Origin: Aplysia californica | Lineage: Eukaryota > Mollusca > Gastropoda > Aplysiida > Aplysiidae | Length of the DNA: 64,000 nucleotides | Assembly: GCF_000002075.1 (NCBI RefSeq) | Contig: NW_004797523.1 | Coordinates: 256,018 to 320,017, forward strand | Direction of reading: 5' to 3' | Part shown: positions 22,539 to 36,400 of the stretch, one piece after another | How the letters are laid out: each line of letters begins with the position of its first letter | Numbering within the stretch: the stretch's first letter is position 1 | The notes under the pieces: generated by a model | What the model saw: the letters and a program-made list of their open reading frames with translations, nothing else | Databases searched by the model: none | Told to the model about the DNA's origin: nothing | Made by a program: the position numbers and the translations under genes

Positions 22539-24705
22539 CTTTAAAAAGAAGTTTTGTTTTAGTAAGAGTTTTACCTCACTTGCAAATCAAAAAGTACCGG
22601 AGATTAGAGATTAGAGATGTTACAAAAGTGTAACAAACACAAAAAAGGAGGAGACATAACGATGATAGATGCCTGAAAGGAAAGAAGGAGCAAACCCAAC
22701 CAGAGCACCTGCCAGCTACCTACAACAAGACAAGAACTTTTATCTTTATTTTGTATTAATGAATGTATTTTTTTTACCCCTATCAACATAATTTCAGGGC
22801 CACCCAGGCTAAGACAGGCACAAAGTCCCACCAGAAGACCAAAATACTCAATAAAAGTTCTTTCTTCATGGGAATCAAATTCAAATCTGCCTGTGACAGC
22901 AAAATGCCTACCTGAACTATTTGATTCACCACAGACACAGGTAAGAATGATTTCATTGGCACAAGAAATTTTAATCAAACATAAATAGCAGGCCCACAAC
23001 ACGGTAGATTAATTATGAAGTATACACACAAACACACATATATAATTATATATATATATCATTTATAATGTACATGTGCTCAATATGATGTTTCAGCTAT
23101 GGGAGCAGAGAAATAGCAGTCGGGCCATCAGAAGAAATCTTGCAAATATTTTTAGTTCTGAAATCGATGTATTTTTCAGAATGCAAAACGTGATGCGCCA
23201 AATTCGTACTTTTTCTGTCATTAAGTTCAACAATGAAATAATTGCTGTGAAACTCGTCCTTTACTTTTACTACCATAACTACATTATTAGCGGTGCTAAA
23301 TCAGGAATAATGATATCTGTAGCTGGTTTTTTTTTTTTTGTGAGCCTTCTGAATTTTCATTTTTGAGCATAGTCATTTTGAAAGCCAACTTCGATTCCCT
23401 GAGACTTCGTTTCGATTGGACATTTTGGAGCCCTGGAATGAGCATAATATCGTTCAACGTTTACCCTCTGCCCTGACTGATTCCTAGGCTGTGATTGTAC
23501 GTTATTTTGCAGAAAAAGGAAATCCTGCGACGGCTCGTGCTCTGTCATCATTTGTTATAACGATGGATGAGACAAATCCATTTATGTTTTCTTATGTCGT
23601 CATCAAATCTTAACATGTTATGTTTGAAAATTTAATACAAGCAATAATTAACATCGCACTGCGTTCCAATGGTCAAGTAGTGGTAGATCTAGATGTAACC
23701 ACGCGTGCTTGGCTAGATGCCAACGAGAGGGGAAAATTTGATGTAAATTAATGATGTGTTCCAAATTAACGACAAACATTTATCCACTGTGCGCCATGTT
23801 CAAAAGATATTTGGTATTTTGATAAGTCATAGTAAAATGTGAATTAAGTGGCATTTTTTTCACAATTAGCATGCTTTGTTAGTCAAACTGAATCTCCTGA
23901 ATCTCTGTTTGCCAAAATTTCCAAAAAATGAATTAAAATATGAAACTGAAAAGTTTTTAATTTCTTTCGGATATAACTATGATGACACAAATGTGAACAC
24001 AAAGAGATTCAGAATTTTTTTTCCCTGTGATTTTATATGCTCTTCATGCTTATGTTTGAAAATTAAAGCAATGAGAAAACTATTAAATTAACTTTATGTT
24101 CCAAAAATTATTTTTCTGGGTATTTTTCATTCTGTGTCATCACGGTTATGTTAGAAAGATATTTGATATTTTGCAGAGATTCAGAGTAAAATGTGAATAA
24201 AGTGGCATTTTTTCATCATTAACATGCATTGTGAGTCAAACTGAATCTTCTGAATCGTTGCCTGCCCAAATACTTTATAATTTCTTTCGGATATAACTAT
24301 GATGACACAAATGCAAACACAAAAGCATTCAGAATTTCTTGTTCTGTGATCCTAACCATTTTATAAACCTTTCATGCTTATGTTTGAATATTAAAGCAAT
24401 AAGACAACTGAATAATTTTGTATGTACAAATTCTAAAAAAATGTGTCACCATAGTTATGTCTGAAAGAATTTGACTTGACGTAACGTAACGCCAGTAACA
24501 CCGCTTAGCATGCCGTCTGTAGGTCTGTAAATACATGTTTTTGTAGGAGGAGATATAGATTAGATGAATAGAAAAATTCAAGTAAGAACGAAATATTAAG
24601 AAGTTTATCATCAACCCTCTGTGCTACATTGGGAGGTACCCACCTTTTGGAGAGAGGGAGAGGGAGAGAGAGGGAGAGAGAGAGAGAGAGAGGGAGAGGG
24701 AGAGG

Positions 24706-24778
<73 letters not shown>

Positions 24779-27700
24779 TGTTGAAATGTGCAAGTTCAGA
24801 AAGAATATTTTTTGTCATTCTTTACAAAACTGCCCCAACACTTCAAAACCAGGACAAAAAAACAATTGTAAATAAAACTTTTTAAATAATGCGAAATAAT
24901 GAGATCTGTGGCAATGAAAAAAAAAATTTTTTTGTAAGAGTTTTATGGCACTAGCAACACAATAAGGTCAAACAAGTGCCAATTGGTAAAGGTGTTACAA
25001 CAGAGTAACAAATACAAAAAAGAAGGAAGGGAGATAAGCAGGATAGGTGTTTGATAGGAAAGAAGGAGCAAACCGCAATAGAGCACCTGCCAAGGATGTG
25101 TGGTTCAGCATATTTTGCAGTCATTTTTCTATACTGATCAAATGTACTAAGCCACAGCACACTGTGGTCTATTACATGCAGTCAGCGTGGTTTGGTTACA
25201 CCATTGGCTGTGCACATGGCTTGTAAAATTCAGTAGTTAGCAGGTCTGGGAAGAGCGAAGTAGATTAAGGCTTTTTTTGAGAACGTATTTAGCGGCGTTC
25301 GCAACTGCATAAAATCATATGAGTGCGCAGGACACATTAACACTTTGGGGTCACTTGCCGCAATAATGCGACGGTGAAAATTATCCGTTCCCGTCACTGA
25401 CGCGGTTCTGTGCCAGGCCCAAGAAGTTTGTTGCAGCCACTCTCATGGCTGGGTGACCAGATGGGGCATTTTGTACTGTTGGCTGTGTGACTGCAAAGAG
25501 TTAAGCAGTTTCAGTTTGACAGGAATTAATTTTGAATTTTGCCTGCGTGGCGGCCAAAGCCTATATAGTAGGACTTTTCAACTGACACATACAGCAATTC
25601 AGAACATTAAACAAATACCAGAATCGGAGTTCCAAAGGCTCGGCTCAGTGAGATGGTGGATGATGACTTGTTCAGGGCAGTCTTGGTGCTCTCGGGTGTC
25701 GCATCTGGAGAGAGCGGCTGAGTGTCTCCTTCTTCTTTTTCCTCAGAATTCTCATTGTCAACTGGGGACATACACAAACCATTGAAAAAAATAAATTTCC
25801 AAACAAATCTAATCTGACAATCGAATTCTACAATAATATGCATGGGAGAACAGCACACTTGAGCACTCGTAACTTGAAAGTATGCGTTCCTCGAACTTCA
25901 AGCTCAGTCCCCATTTTTCTACTCCATATCAGTTTTTACTTAACTCAAAATGAAAAACAAAATACAGATATTTACATACTGAAAGCTGAAACTTAAAGGA
26001 GAATTTAAAAAACCAAAACATAGAGACCTCACTGATGTAAAAAGCGCTTCCAAAAATCAAATTCTTCTAACAATGTCTGAGCAAAAACCAAGACCCAACT
26101 CTTGCAGGGTGGCCAAGGAAATCTTCCTCCTAAAAATCCTACCAGACCAAAAAAAATCCCACCACTATAGGTCAGGTTGTTTCTTGCCATTGTCAATGTT
26201 AAGGCTCTCGTCAAAGAGAATCGCATAGAAGGGGTTATTTTGTACACATCTTAGGATAGCCGACTTGATCACCGCTGTGATCTCAAATGTTCCAAGGTAG
26301 TCAAGTTTTGTGCGACTACACTGAAAACTCAGCTATTTTAAAGTCTGAAAACATCTCATGAATGAGAAAACTCGTGTCAACAACTGCTCCAGTTGTTCAC
26401 TATTATATTACTGTTGGTCCTTCCTTTCAGTATTGCTCACAACACTTGTTCTGTTCTTGCCAAAGCTAAAATAGATTTGGCACCACACTGGCTGGTTTGG
26501 GCTTTTATGTCTTTTAGAGGTACCATGTGAGTGTTTAAAGCCTTTACACCTGAATGACCGATGACATACACTTGGGAACAAAACTTACATCTAAACTTGC
26601 CTTTATCATTTGGATACTCCATCAATCATTCTGAACACTTAGGGTTGGACAACCACTCAGTGTTGATGAAGTAACATTTTCCTATGATACTGGATATAGT
26701 CTAGATCTCTCTCTAAATATAGTCCACACATATAGTCACAAAAATCATAGGAAAAATAAGTCTGTTTCTAGCCTGGGTTTCAGTATGCCAAGTGCCGTCA
26801 ATCTTCTGCTTGAAGACTATCTTGCTGAGTTTTTCCATGGTCATAGATAAAGAATCTAGATGCTGTCACTTTCACTAACCAACTTAGTATATATATATAT
26901 ATTATATCCCTCTCTCTCTATAAATATCACCGAGCTTACTAGCTCGCCTCGACAAGCACCCATCCAATGACACGCCAACCCTTCAGTTCAACAACACGGC
27001 TTACAAGGTATGAGGGATCCCGATTCCACACAAGGCCTGCATGAACACGCACTATGCAGAACACTCGTGTTTGTTGCAATCAAAATTCTAAATATGCTAA
27101 TGCTAAAATTTGCTATCAAGTTCAGTTTTTATCTTAGGGACATTATCGGATTTGGTTTTCAAATATTTTAGAACTTTTATGTATTTTCCTGGGTCTTTCC
27201 CGAGGCAACTTACAGATTTCCTCAAATTTCCATTTATTGGCGACGCTGATCCAACCATTTCCGTTGGAAATTTTTTTTTCCCGACTTATCTGAACAAAAC
27301 AAAAATTTCTGACTTCCCTGGCCACCCTGTCTTGTCCATAGGGTAAAAAGTCATGAAACAATTTGGATAAGAAGGGCCGATGAAATGTAGTTACAGCAAA
27401 TGAGACTGGTGGAAGAGAGGAACTGTGAAATTGAAGACACCCTGTTTATTAAGTTCTGCGCTACCAAAAGTTGAGACTGATGTAATACATATTAAAGAAA
27501 CAGCCGTTCTAAAGAAAAAGTGGGCCATCAAGTCATGCTGTGAAGACAACAACATTTGGGTCACATGTTGTTACACTCACACACGATTGTACATGGTTGA
27601 TAGCACATGACTGATCGTATTTGTCTGTCCTAGGCCTCCATTAACACTATTTGAAATCATACAATTTCCTGTATGAGCCACCCCGAACAGGGTGGAAAAC

Positions 27701-30700
27701 AATATCCTTGTGGTAAAAAAAAAGGGAGACACTTGATAGGTAAAGTAGACTTTCCCAATCAGGAATCAAACCGATGTCTAGGGGCTCTCATGGCCTAGAG
27801 GTTAAGGTGTTGGCCTCTCATTCAAAGGTCCCGAGTTCGAATCCTGGTAGTGATAGAAAAAAATGTTCTTCTCTAATATTGTCTCCTTTCACCTCCTTTC
27901 TTGTTCACTTGCAATGTTCTGCCGCCTGCTTTCGTCTCCTTTTTCTGCTCCCACTCTCCTTTGCTACCTCCTCTGCGCTCACGACTCTTTTTGCAGCATT
28001 TCTACTGCTTCTCATTGGCTCCTTCTTACTGCTGTCTTTCAGCCACACCTCTTATCTTCTGGTAGGAAAGATCTACACCTAGCCTTCTAGGACAAGGGCG
28101 AAAAATCTCGGAGGGCCTGTGTGCAAGTTGCGTACGTTTAAGATCTCTTGGTGGTCTAAAATCGATAAGAGTAGGCTTCGGCCGGCACCGCGTCAAAATT
28201 CAAAATTTAATAATGATAATAATAATAATGAAGATCATTTCTACAGCGCCCACTCCCGTGTAAACACAGTTCTAGGCGCTTTACATAAATGCATGTACAA
28301 ACAATATTCACGCACGCTACACACACGCACAATACACACACTCATATACACACACACAAACACACTCATGAACACATAACACGCACACTTGTGCACACAC
28401 ATGTATGCAAAACACACACACACACACACATACACGCACTTACACACACACATCTACTTGCTTATCACACGCACACGCTTACACATCGTCACGAAATGAG
28501 CATAAAATAATATACACAATGCAATTCACAAAATACATAAATGGATACATAGTCATTTACATAACATTGTATTGAACATGAAACTACTGACATAAAAAGG
28601 ATGTCATTAAATGTGTCTTTAAAGATTTCTTAAATTTAGACTCAGATGTTGTATGTCTCAAGGGTTGGGGAAGAGAGTTCCAAACTGACGGAGCAAGGTG
28701 GGCGAACGATCTTTCAGCTAATTTTTTACACCCTTTTCTAGGAACTCTTAAAAGATACTGATCACCTGATCTTAGTGATCTAGATGGAATATAAATCTGG
28801 ATGAGATCACTAAGATATGAGGGAGCTTTGTTATTGACACATTTATGACATAATATTGCAATTTTATATGACATTCTAGCTGACACGGGAAGCCAATGCA
28901 ACGTTCTTAACATGGGCCTACCAACTGAAAAAGTTGAATGTGTCCCCAGCCCTCATATGACCGTATGTAGTTACGAGTGCTGTAAACACTTACCCCCCCC
29001 ACCCCCCAACCCAACAAAAAATCCCTGATGTCTTTCGAGTGCCTTTGCAAAGAGCCTTAGCATTAAATTACAAATGCTGGTTGCACTCTCATAGAAAGTC
29101 CCTAATCACGTCGAGGTGACAGAGAGACAAAGAAATTGAGGGTTTTTACACACAGTAGACAAAACTACGATGGTTTGTCTTGTTACTGATTTATTTCTAA
29201 AAGCATGAAACTTAGTGCAATCAATTTACGGTTGCAATTAGCATTACAAAGGTGTACGATGTACACGTATAACTCGATTTACATCAAACGTTGAGCTAAA
29301 CGACCTGGCAGGAAGAGATAAGAAAACTTCCAGAACTTCTCACCTTCTCCTTCTTCCTGTTCAGATTTGGACTTTTTCCCTCCGGCCTCATCCGTTTGCC
29401 CCTCCTCTGGCTTGCTCCGTTTTCGTTTCCTTGCCGAAGCAGCCTGAAAAAATAAATTATATATGTGTGGCATCACAGTGATACCAGGCGTTAGTCAAAA
29501 TAATGAAATCTAAGAAACCAACATTTTTCTGCCCACTGGGTACTTTACATAGAATAGTTGGGTTTTCTTTGGCCCAGCACCTTTAGAGTGCCCTTACAAC
29601 TGGTGGATAGTCACCCCCACAATTTATGAAATGACAAGAATAAATAAAACAAAAACCCAAAACTGTCCTAGGTTGGACAAACAGCTATCCAAGTCTGTCC
29701 CCACAAGCTGCTCCAATCAAAATTTCTTCACAAATGAACTTAAAATTCAGTGTGATTCTTGAAAGTTCAATCCCAGAACTTTTCAAATTTCCCTTCTTGC
29801 ACTGTACATCTCATAAAAGGGTGACTCACGAACCTTTGTCCTAAACCCAAAAATGCAAAGCAACCGAGTAAAGTGAAAAACAATTCTTAGTTTGTCCTGA
29901 AATTTTTTGGAGACAAATCTACACGTTTAAAAGAATTACAACAACATGTGGGTGATTGATGGGTGCTTCAGGGTGGTCTACTCCTTCTTTTCTATCAAAC
30001 ATCTATCGTAGACCTGCAAGTGAGCCTCAACCAGATTGTCTGAAAATATTGCGCACCCCCAAGGAGCTTTTGTAGGTGTCATAAAAGGAAGGACTTCCGA
30101 GTAACGAGCGACCACCCCAACAAACACAATATAAAGAAGAGACCTAACCCTAACCCTACCCCAAAAAAGAACCTGCAACGGCCCTCATGTAAAAAGGTCA
30201 GCACAAGTCCAAAATGTAAGAAAAAACCCCCCAACAAAAAACCCCCCCTCCAAAACAAAAAGGAGCATAATATGGCCTACTAGATCTACTTTGCTATAAT
30301 ATAATAGAGTTTGATACAATAACACAACAGAATTGGAATATGAATCCTCCATATAGATCTAGACCTAGCAATCTAAATAAATCTAGAATCTAGATCTAGA
30401 AGAACAAGTGAATAGGAATAGGAGGCCTTGAACGAAAAATCCGCATCTGATTCCGAACACTCGAACAGAGAGAGGGAATCAGCTGAGTCTAAAAGATTCA
30501 AATAAATAATTCACGCACCTGATGAAATGCTTTTTACCAGCATTAATATTTCAGCACAACCTATAATACTAACAGGGTTTGACACAATAGAATTGGAATA
30601 TGAATCCTCCATCGAGGTCTATTATGATCTATAAATCTAGATCTAGATCTAGTAGAACAAGCAAGTCGGACTCAAGAATGAATCCCCATGAACAGTCAAC

Positions 30701-33407
30701 AAACGAAATTCAAAATGGCCGCTCTAGCATAAAACTGAAAGTAGATAATTTAGGTCGTCGTCCTTTTTCGTATTCATATTTCTACTCAGGTCCCGACAAT
30801 TATGTCAGAAACGCCGATGTTGGCAGTCGGCACGAAAACGAAAGTGCTGACAAAGCCGACGTGAGAAAAAGGGGGCGCTGGCAGTCGGCCAGGCCTCGCA
30901 CTTCGCACATTGATGTATACAGGTGGGCCTAGCGATAGCATCGGCCGGCCCGCGATTGTCCGCAAACACGCAGGTCTTATTTATCGTCTTTACCTCTCCT
31001 CCTTTTTTGTATGTGTTTGTCGCTCTCTTGTGACACCCATAATCTTCGGCACTGATGTGACCTTATTGTGTTGCAGTGTGCCATAAAATGCTTACCAATC
31101 AGGAATCAAACCGATGTCTAGGGGCTCTCATGGCCTAGAGGTTAAGGTNNNNNNNNNNNNNNNNNNNNNNNNNNNNNNNNNNNNNNNNNNNNNNNNNNNN
31201 NNNNNNNNNNNNNNNNNNNNNNNNNNNNNNNNNNNNNNNNNNNNNNNNNNNNNNNNNNNNNNNNNNNNNNNNNNNNNNNNNNNNNNNNNNNNNNNNNNNN
31301 NNNNNNNNNNNNNNNNNNNNNNNNNNNNNNNNNNNNNNNNNNNNNNNNNNNNNNNNNNNNNNNNNNNNNNNNNNNNNNNNNNNNNNNNNNNNNNNNNNNN
31401 NNNNNNNNNNNNNNNNNNNNNNNNNNNNNNNNNNNNNNNNNNNNNNNNNNNNNNNNNNNNNNNNNNNNNNNNNNNNNNCCCCCCCCCCCCCAGTTAAAAT
31501 AAAAAAATCATTTAGTGGCCCACATGTTTTTTTACCGCTAAAACCAACCCTCAAATAACAACCCCCTCCCAAAGAAAGTGCACTGTATTAACTGTTGTAG
31601 GTCCCACAACAGCTTAAATACAGCTTGTTACAAGGCATACTGCCCCCCCCCCCCCCTCCCCCTTACTTGTTTAGTTTGTCTGAGAGTTAATGTCTGTCAT
31701 GACAATGTGAGTTGTTATTAGGGTTCTGATATTGTAAAACTATCTCTAGAGATCATATCAGCTCCAGTGAACATCAATTTTTATAACCACGAGTATGAAT
31801 GAGTTTATGTAATGAACTGCATGAATAAAGGATAATGCCTTGTAGTGTAGTCCACATAATACAGCATAAACCCCCCCCCCCACTAGGTATTACTGAGCTT
31901 TGCATCAGATAGGCTTGACAAGCTTGAAGAACCCCCTCCCCTCCCATCGAAAAAACCCCAACAACAAACAAATCAAAAACTCAAAAATAAACAAATAAAA
32001 AAGTAGAATGCTGAATGCTAGACGACTCTCTCAGACTTACATCAACAATGCCTAAAGGTACAGGAACTGTGAACCCAGGATATTCTATGATCTTGTTAAC
32101 ATCATACTCTGTAGGAAATACATAGAAAACAGTAAGTAACAAAACAAATATAATATACATCAAATTATGCATAGAGGAAAATTAAAAACAGTAAGGCAGG
32201 ATTGAGTAGTAAATACACAGAGACAGAGCATCTAAAAAAGCAACAGCCTATACAGTAGTCTCCGCATAAGATCCCACTGCTTACGATCCCGGTTCGCTTA
32301 AGATCCCGCTGTTTTAAGAAAACAGAATTTTTACTATACAAAAGTCACCCCTAAGATCCCGCTCTGATTCACTCTGAAGGTCTACCTTCGGCTAAGATCT
32401 CGCATTTCAGATCATAATTTGCGGAACAAAAACCCGGGCGGGACAGCCTTTCAACCAAGAGTGAAAAGTTGAGATCAATTAACTGTCCGTCGTGTCAAAG
32501 ATCAGCCACTATCGTGAATGTGATCACATACACGTTGTAAAACTCGATGAAGCGATAAATGTTTGCCCCAGACGGGATCACACCGGGGTGTGAACTAACA
32601 CGTTTGTTTTCCCCGAACATCGCACTCACACCTGAGCTCTCCCCCTAAACTTACATCACTTGCTTGGTTGGGAGGGCCTACACGTTCGCTCCAGGCGGGA
32701 TCACATTGAACTGTGAACTCTTCCCTGACCATTGCAGAAGTTGTATGTACTCCCGAATTTGCGAGACAGACTGAATTTTAATTGGTGTGTTCACAAAGCA
32801 ATGGTGTGTATCGACAAAGGCGGTTGGGGGGGGGGGGGGGGGGATGGGGACTCGGTCAGAGATGGAAGATGGAAAGCTATAAATTTTCGACAGGTAAGGG
32901 GGCGGGGCAACTAGATAAGCGCAGATCTTGAGACTCATGATAGGATAAAAAGTGAAAATGGCACGCCTCATCCCACTATGCACTGTGATAGGTCATCAAG
33001 GTTAACCACTCTTTGCTCGCCATACGTCATAAACCCACCAAGCGGTCACGTCAGTTCATTTTAGAGTAGAAGGAGACCATTTTATCGATTGTGAGCCTTA
33101 GCATGGGTCACCATACATTCTTCCCTGGGTTCGTCGGTTAAGATCCCGGTTCGCCTAAGATCCCGCATTTCCTTGCTCCTGAGCATCGGGATCTTAGGCG
33201 GAGACTACTGTATCATTAATTTATCTGAACTAAGTTCATTTTTATCCACAGCCATTATGCTGTGTTATCCTTCAGGTTAGGACATTTTCAGACAATCCAC
33301 AAAATTATCTAATTATTGTCAGATCATAACTGAACTCATCCGAAGTATTTTAATAATAATATGTTGTTTGTTTTGGTCCTTTCCAGGAGGAAGGGGGAAG
33401 AAAGGGA

Positions 33408-33467
<60 letters not shown>

Positions 33468-36400
33468 GAGAGAGGGATAAAGTGAGAAAGTAGTGCTACC
33501 ATTCTTATCCTCGGCTGCTCCTTCATCGTCGAGCTCTCCGTCCTCCAGGTACTGCCCCGTGATGCGGGTCGCTACAGGGATGAGAAATAAAACAACAGAA
33601 AACATTACCATAATGAGTTGCTCAAGGCATCTGACTACTGACATCTTTCTTTTTTCAAGCTTTTTTCAACTCTTGTTCACATACATCATATGGTCAGCAA
33701 GCTGTTCAAATGTTCTGGCTTCAGAAAGCAAAATTTTTCACATGAGAAAAAAATCAAACTGTTTCATTTTTTAAACAAGTGTACCCACATCAAGCATTTT
33801 TTCCTTACTTTTAAAAATAAATATTTAGAATTAGAATTTCAACAAAATGTTTCTTCTGCACATGCAACCAATACCATAGATTAAGAAGCTGCAATTTTTA
33901 AAATTTGATAATTTGGGGCTTAGTGCATCTTAAGGCCAGCTGACAGTTTATAACCTCGGATGTCTTCACTTGTTTGCTACTCTACTGCTTTGCTGGAAGC
34001 AGATTAAAAAAAGTTTTAGTAGACGTTTTACGGCGCTCGCAACTGCATAAGGTCATATGAGCGCCAAGGGGTGGATGTCAACAGAGAAGTCTTTACAGGG
34101 AATCAGACTTACTCTTCTCACCTCTCTAGATTCAACAGCACAAAGTCTGCTTTGACTATCAAGGCACCCCGGAAATGATTGATTGGGGTAGATGTTTTAC
34201 GGCACTATCGACACAATTTTGGTCATTTAAGCGCCATCAGGTTTCACCGTTACAAAATCAGACGTGTTTTTAATAAGAGTCTTTCGGAGCTCGCAACCGC
34301 AAACGATCACACTATTTCTATTATGCTAAAAAGACGAACAAACATTTATAAATATTTTTTTTGTAAATATGGAAAAGGCTTATTTACATTTGTATATACA
34401 ATACAAATCTCAGCGTATGTATATATACACCGACAACGACAACTATATATTTTCACATTTTATTAAACAGTCCAATTTCTTTTATAAAACTTAAGATTCT
34501 TCTAGGTTCTATGATGTTAAAAAGGGTCTTAATATTTTTACATTTAAAATATTTATCACGGACATAATTAAAGTCGACACATTCCATTAGGATGTGCCGA
34601 ACTGTGAAATTTGTGTTGCACGCCACGCAAAGGAGCTTCCTCTCCTTCGAGCAAATGTTTGTGCGTGACGTGCGTGTGTCCTATTTTAAGTCGGGTAAAA
34701 ATTACTTTTTCTCTTCGTGGTAGAGAAAATGGTTTCCTGGGTGTAAGTTTCGGTTGAATGTAATGGAGTTTGTTGTGTATTTGTTGATTCCAACTTTGGG
34801 ACCAGGAGGATGTGATGTGTTCTTTTACTTTCGGTTTCATGTCAGAGAAAGGGATTTTACTATTTTTGTTTTCAGGTAGTTTTAGAGATTCTTTGGCAAA
34901 TTGGTCAACGGCTTCGTTGCCATCAATGCCTACATGGCTTGGAAGCCAAGCTATTGTAATAGTTTTTCCAGACTGATGTAGAAAATGCAGTTTAATGATA
35001 AGTTTCAAAATTCTGTTGTCGGAGGTGTCAGAGCGCTCTAAAGATTTCAGACAAGAGAGAGAGTCTGAAAGGATTAGGAAGGTAGACTTGGTTGATTGAT
35101 CTATAATATTTAGGGCCATTTCAAGAGCTGTAGCCTCAGCAGTGTAGACTGAAGCTTCTGGATGGAGTTTCCTTAGGCTTAAGCTGTGTGGCGATGCAAG
35201 GGCAGCAGCTCCTACTGAGGAGTCATTTTTGGATCCGTCTGTAAAGAGTTTCTCTGCTTCAGGGTATCTATTTATCAGCTGTTTATATGAGTTTAAGTAT
35301 GTAGTTTTGTCTGTGGACTTTTTGTTGTGTTTTTCAAGACTAGTATCTATGTTTGGTTTGGTTAAATGCCATGGAGGTATGCTGGACATGGCAAAGGGCT
35401 CGATTATGTCTTCAGAAAAATCAATGTCTTTGAGATCGTTCTGGATTCTTATTCCGAAAGGGCTTACTTTATTTCCTAAGGAGGATAGGGTTTTTAGGTC
35501 TTCGGGAAGGCCAAAGACACATTTGTGGGCTGGGTTTTGGGGTACTGAGCTAAGTTTCAAAGCGTACTGCAAAGAGAGTTTTTTCCTTCTAAGTTCCAAA
35601 GATGGTTCATGTGCTTCTGCCTGTAAACTTTCTACAGGTGAAGTACGGAAAGCGCCTAGGGCAAGGCGAAGGCCTTGGTTCTGAACAGGGTCTAAAATTT
35701 TAAGGTAAGACTTTCTGGCTGATCCGTAAACAGGACTGGCATAGTCCAGCCTGGAACGGACAAGAGAACGGTAAAGTTGAAGGAGTATTTCAGTATCTCC
35801 TCCCCATTCAGGATTGGATAATACTTTTAAGGCGTTGAGAGCACTCTGGCACCTCGTCTTTAGGTCTTTCAAGTGTGGTAGGAATGAAAGTTTATTGTCG
35901 AAGATTACGCCCAGGAAACGAGCTTGTTTTTTAACAGGAATTTTCTCTCCAAACAAATATAAATCTGGTTGTCGCACACACTTGTGCGACAGACAAAAAT
36001 GTACACAGTTTGTTTTTACTGTTGAAAATTTGAACCCGTGCCCGTTTGCCCAAGTTTCCAGTCTATGGAGTTGAAGCTGAAGCTGACGTTCAATGTGATC
36101 CATTTTGGATTTGGATTTATAGCAAATCAGGAAGTCGTCAACATAAAGTGAGCAGTCAATATTGTTTTGAAGGGTTTTTGTGATGGAATTTATTTTGATT
36201 TCGAAAAGAATGGGCGATAAGATGCTTCCCTGAGGGACGCCTTCTTCTTGGGTGTGTAAATTTGATAATGTTGAACCTACTTTTACTTGAAATGATCGGT
36301 CTTTCAAAAAGTTTCGTATAAATTCTGGAAGATTTCCGCGTAAGCCCAAGTCATGCAGGTCTTTCAGAATACCATGTTTCCATGTGGTGTCGAATGCTTT

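Noticed and set aside
26437-26625. Host zinc-finger gene
   Set aside because: The same peptide recurs at 47,119-47,367 inside an element with matching ends and target duplications, so it is transposon-derived.
27779-27850. Functional tRNA-Glu gene
   Set aside because: A- and B-box-like sequences and the D- and T-arms are recognisable, but the ends do not pair as an acceptor stem and the same head recurs at 31.1 and 44.1 kb as part of a SINE.
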